The notes below the pieces were generated by a model. It had not been told where the DNA came from and did not search any database. It was given only the letters and a program-made list of their open reading frames with translations. Positions 63,690 to 64,000 of a stretch of 64,000 bases of DNA are shown in pieces. The position numbers were made by a program, and so were the translations under genes. The stretch spans positions 33,682,441 to 33,746,440 of the forward strand of contig NC_080181.1 of the NCBI RefSeq assembly GCF_950295315.1. The letters run 5' to 3'. Numbering within the stretch: the stretch's first letter is position 1; each line of letters opens with the position of its first letter. This stretch comes from Erinaceus europaeus. Lineage: Eukaryota; Chordata; Mammalia; Eulipotyphla; Erinaceidae.

Positions 63690-64000
63690 CATTTTTCTTT
63701 TAAAATGTTTATTTACTTTATGAGTGTGAGTGGGAGAGAGAATGTGTATTCAGGGCACAACTCCACTCTAGCATAAGTGTTGTGAAGATTTGACTTCGGG
63801 ATCACACATATGAATTTTGTCCTCCCTCCATCTTAGAATCACCTTCCTAATAATACTATTTAATGTTTCTTGGAGGGGGGCAGATGGTGATGCAGCCAGT
63901 TAAATGCACACAGTACTAGGCACAAGGATATGCCCAAGGACCTGGGTTTGAGCCCCCACTCTCCACCTGCAGGGGGCATGCTTCATGAGTGGTGGTCTGC
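63690..64000. repeat. SINE (-) and SINE-B (+) cut by the window edge
   Basis: 63690-63830 is a degenerate minus copy. 63873-64000 is the first half of a SINE-B ('gacctgggtttgagccccca', 'cttcatgagtggtg'). Confidence 0.7.

Overview
The window looks like nuclear DNA of a small placental mammal, most probably a hedgehog (Erinaceidae). The main evidence is a dense set of tRNA-headed SINEs. Each has a CT-rich middle and an AATAAA-type tail, which matches what I recall of the ERI SINEs of hedgehogs. There are also 5'-truncated L1 copies with a hedgehog-like 3' UTR, ancient MIR relics, class I and class II endogenous retroviruses, and long GGAA, CTTT, TG and CT microsatellites. The species call is an inference. 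I found no protein-coding gene I can name. Almost every open frame is a repeat shadow or a low-complexity translation.

Family labels used below are my own. SINE-A is the young GC-rich type, with a head like 'cagcgggttaagcgca' and a tail of CAACAA and AATAAATA. SINE-B is an older relative of A ('gaagcagtgctgcaggtg'). SINE-C has the head 'cacagtggataaagc'. SINE-D has 'tagctcacttggatagtg'. SINE-E is short ('agtataatggttatgcaa'). Element X is an unrecognised compact repeat of about 160-194 bp.

Layout. 0-3.2 kb: SINEs and a MIR relic. 3.2-7.3 kb: a non-autonomous class II (tRNA-Lys-primed) LTR element on the minus strand, with a 267-codon repetitive frame and LTRs swollen by a minisatellite. It abuts a second, different retroviral 3' LTR on the plus strand. 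7.3-10.9 kb: SINE cluster. 10.9-14.5 kb: mostly single-copy DNA with the only CpG island of the window (about 13.85-14.12 kb), carrying a perfect CRE palindrome, a GC box and a G-quadruplex-type repeat. This is the best promoter candidate. 14.5-23.1 kb: SINEs, an L1 3' UTR, a U1 snRNA pseudogene, one intact element X and a class II solo LTR with 6-bp target duplications. 23.1-28.8 kb: a four-layer nest. A SINE-B holds a deleted gamma-type ERV, which holds an element X, which holds a 5'-truncated L1 that appears to carry about 0.8 kb of 3'-transduced sequence. Every layer is bounded by its own target-site duplication. 28.8-46 kb: SINEs, L1 3' UTRs and a second truncated L1. 46-64 kb: a third element X, then SINEs, L1 fragments and single-copy stretches, one of which (about 47.36-47.52 kb) resembles a conserved non-coding element.

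There is no operon-like organisation. The window reads as intergenic or intronic DNA shaped by L1-driven retroposition (SINEs, U1), retroviral insertion and the unidentified element X. All coordinates are by eye; repeat ends without a stated duplication may be off by 5-20 bases.
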